From an uncultured Massilia sp. (GTDB lineage: Bacteria; Pseudomonadota; Gammaproteobacteria; Burkholderiales; Burkholderiaceae): DNA of 51,248 bases. The translations under genes were made by a program, and so were the position numbers. The notes beneath the pieces were generated by a model that was not told the origin of the DNA, did no database searches, and saw nothing but the letters and a program-made list of their open reading frames with translations. The stretch covers positions 1 through 51,248 of the forward strand of contig CAMPHU010000005.1 of assembly GCA_946886065.1 (NCBI GenBank), written 5' to 3'. Positions 49,530-51,248 of this stretch are shown one piece after another. Numbering within the stretch: position 1 is the first letter of the stretch; each line of letters opens with the position of its first letter.

Positions 49530-49552
49530 AAAAAAGCCCCACATCTGGGGCT
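49530..49552 (-). terminator. Rho-independent terminator after tRNA-Ser
   Basis: On the minus strand AGCCCCA-GATG-TGGGGCT (49552-49535) is followed by a T run. It ends the tRNA transcript 16 bases beyond its CCA end. Confidence 0.92.
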
Positions 49553-49567
49553 CTTGTTCAGTATGCT

Positions 49568-49657
49568 TGGCGGAAGCGGTGAGATTCGAACTCACGAACG
49601 GGTTCCCCCGTCGGCAGTTTTCAAGACTGCTGCCTTCAACCACTCGGCCACGCTTCC
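49568..49657 (-). tRNA. tRNA-Ser (anticodon UGA)
   Basis: A 90-nt type II tRNA on the minus strand with CCA encoded. The acceptor stem is GGAAGCG (49657-49651) with CGCTTCC, discriminator G and CCA (49570-49568). The D arm is GCCGAGTGGTTGAAGGC, the anticodon loop CTTGAAA with anticodon TGA at 49623-49621, a long variable arm follows (GACGGGGGAACCCGTTC region), and the T loop is GTTCGAATC. It reads UCN serine codons. Confidence 0.96.
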
Positions 49658-49812
49658 TGTAGGGAACCGGCATTATACATAAATCATCGCGGCCGGTCAG
49701 GTTCACTGCCGCGGGTACGAAGCGAACTTGGGCCCCGGCCGAGGGGGACGCCGAGTCCCGGGGTGACGGTCTTTAGGCTGTTTGTTTGAATGCACCGTGA
49801 GGGCCGAGCAGC

Positions 49813-51248
49813 TCAGACCATCAACAACCAGTTGTCCCGCAAACTCCGCTCGAAGTCATACGCCGGCAACGGCTTGCTGTACAAGTAACCCTGCACCTCG
49901 TCGCACCCCGAATCGCGCAGGAAGTCCAGCTGCTCCACCGTCTCCACCCCTTCCGCGATCACGCGCAGGCGCAGCTGGCGCGCCATGCTGATGATGGTCC
50001 CCGCGATCGCGCAGTCGCTGGCATCCCCCGGAATCCCGGTCGTGAACGAGCGGTCGATCTTCAGCGTATGGATCGGGAAGCGCTTCAGGTACGACAAGCT
50101 CGAATATCCGGTCCCGAAATCGTCCAGCGACAAGGCCACGCCCAACGCCGTCAGCCTGTCCATGATCCCGGTCACGCGCCCGATGTCATGCATCAGCGTG
50201 CTCTCGGTGATCTCCAGCTCCAGCCACGACGGATCGAGCTGGTAGCGCCGCAGCGTATCCGCCACCCGCGCCGGCAGCGACTGCGTGAACTCGCGCGCCG
50301 ACACGTTCACAGCCAGGCGGAACGGCGGCAAGCCCGCCTTCTGCCACACTGCCGCCTGCGCGCAGGCCTGCTCCAGCACCCACTCGCCCACCTGCACGAT
50401 CAGCCCCGTGCTCTCGGCCAGCGGGATGAATTCCCCCGGCGGCACCAGGCCGCGCTGCGGGTGCACCCAGCGCACCAGCGCCTCCGCGCCGACGATGCGC
50501 CCGCTGCCGATCTCGAACTTCGGCTGGTAATACAGGATCAGCTCACCGTTGCCGAGCGCCTGGCGCAAGCCGGTCTCGATGCGCATGCGCTCCTGCATGC
50601 CCTGGTTCATGTCGTCGCTGTAGAACGCCACGCTGCGGTCCGGATTGGCGTCGCCCTTCTTGGCCCGCTCCATCGCGATGTCGGCCAGTCCCAGCAAGGT
50701 CTCCGCGTCGTTGCCGTTCTGCGGATACACGCTGATGCCGATGCTCGCGCCCACGCGCAGGTCATGCCCGGCGATGTAGAACGGCGCATCCAGCACGCCC
50801 TGCAGCTTCTGGGCCACCGTGGTGGCCTCGAAGTGCTGGCGGATGTCGAACAAGCCGACCGCGAATTCGTCGCCGGACAAGCGCGCCACCACGTCCTCGT
50901 CGCGCAAGGTATCGCGGAAGCGCTGCGCCACCTGGCGCAGCAGCTCATCGCCGATGCGGCGCCCGAGGGTATCGTTGATGCGCTTGAAGCGGTTCAAATC
51001 GATGAACAGCAGGCAGCCGTGCGCCTCGTTGCGCTGGGCGACCATCAGGGCCTGGTCGACCAGGCGCGCGAACAGCGTGCGGTTCGGCAGCCCCGTGAGT
51101 TCGTCGTAATAGGCCAGGTGGTGCAGCTGTTCCTCGGCCTGCTTGCGTTCGGTGATATCGGTCAGGTAGGCGATCAGCCCGATCGGCCGCTCCGCCAGGT
51201 CGCGCAGCGGCGACAGCGACAGGCTGGCCCAGAACACCTCGCCCGACT
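49813..51248 (-). CDS. GGDEF-EAL domain protein, N terminus outside the window
   Basis: At least 478 residues are visible; the frame is open to the window edge, so the protein is partial. It begins inside a PAS domain (VFWASLSLSPLRDLAERPIG, LTDITERKQ). A GGDEF domain follows whose active site reads SGDEF, with the first Gly replaced by Ser. Then comes a complete EAL domain: EALVRW, NVSAREF, ELEITES, DDFGTGYSSLSYLKRFP, KIDRSF, AEGVET and QGYLYSKPL. The EAL half looks catalytically complete, so it probably degrades c-di-GMP; the GGDEF half may be weak or regulatory. Confidence 0.9.
   Translation of the reverse strand, partial: SGEVFWASLSLSPLRDLAERPIGLIAYLTDITERKQAEEQLHHLAYYDELTGLPNRTLFARLVDQALMVAQRNEAHGCLLFIDLNRFKRINDTLGRRIGDELLRQVAQRFRDTLRDEDVVARLSGDEFAVGLFDIRQHFEATTVAQKLQGVLDAPFYIAGHDLRVGASIGISVYPQNGNDAETLLGLADIAMERAKKGDANPDRSVAFYSDDMNQGMQERMRIETGLRQALGNGELILYYQPKFEIGSGRIVGAEALVRWVHPQRGLVPPGEFIPLAESTGLIVQVGEWVLEQACAQAAVWQKAGLPPFRLAVNVSAREFTQSLPARVADTLRRYQLDPSWLELEITESTLMHDIGRVTGIMDRLTALGVALSLDDFGTGYSSLSYLKRFPIHTLKIDRSFTTGIPGDASDCAIAGTIISMARQLRLRVIAEGVETVEQLDFLRDSGCDEVQGYLYSKPLPAYDFERSLRDNWLLMV

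Noticed and set aside
1..51248. CRISPR array, prophage or insertion sequence
   Set aside because: No regularly spaced repeats, no integrase or transposase, and the holin-like gene at 14309-14695 is a YqjE-type chromosomal gene, not a phage gene.

Overview
The window looks like chromosome from a Massilia-like member of the Oxalobacteraceae (Burkholderiales). This rests on the high GC content, a PhbB-type acetoacetyl-CoA reductase, a betaproteobacterial 'site-specific recombinase' family membrane protein next to a lipoprotein-type cardiolipin synthase, a Gram-negative porin and CTGT-N8-ACAG LexA boxes. The genus is inferred from gene content, not from a marker gene. No prophage, insertion sequence or CRISPR array is visible.

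Layout. 1-251 is non-coding with three copies of a 16-bp repeat. 252-3062: hydroxypyruvate isomerase, a VOC protein, a lipoprotein and an unknown helical protein. 3185-7286 (minus): PhbB, a YflT-like stress protein, MtfA-type peptidase, a peroxiredoxin-glutaredoxin fusion and a winged-helix regulator. 7690-11070: OmpA protein, YihY protein and an AI-2E family transporter. 11116-23364 is a dense envelope/stress island: BON proteins, glycine-zipper lipoproteins, OmpA and DUF4398 proteins, YqjD/YqjE-like membrane proteins, a ferritin-like protein, an AsmA protein, very small membrane proteins and a Crp/Fnr-type regulator. 23529-28584: NUDIX hydrolase, class IV aminotransferase, recombinase-family membrane protein and cardiolipin synthase. 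28623-30577: phosphoesterase, PAP2 phosphatase and a 70-residue protein around a double LexA box. 30775-43877: sulfate-binding protein, SDR, porin, alpha-amylase, regulators, diguanylate cyclase, carboxylesterase, YitT protein and a two-component pair. 44090-49347: a TRAP transporter beside L-lactate dehydrogenase. The window ends with tRNA-Ser(UGA) and a truncated GGDEF-EAL protein.

Main discovery. Eleven copies of a 16-bp palindrome, approximately TGTNCG-N4-CGNACA, lie in intergenic regions between 4713 and 25031, upstream of genes for the stress/envelope proteins. At eleven of the twelve promoters they would serve, a -10-like hexamer sits exactly where a Crp/Fnr class II activator centred at -41.5 would place it; the twelfth is one base off. 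One copy lies between the Crp/Fnr-type gene (20248-20976) and its divergent neighbour, with a -10-like hexamer on both sides. This suggests a local, autoregulated Crp/Fnr-type envelope-stress regulon covering outer-membrane linkers, glycine-zipper lipoproteins, BON proteins, a ferritin-like protein, AsmA and cardiolipin synthase. The sites and spacing are read directly from the sequence; the identity of the regulator and the sign of control are inference.

A second regulatory discovery is a pair of overlapping LexA boxes (30274-30311) placed over the -35 of a promoter for an unrecognised 70-residue protein, and also upstream of the PAP2-phosphoesterase pair.
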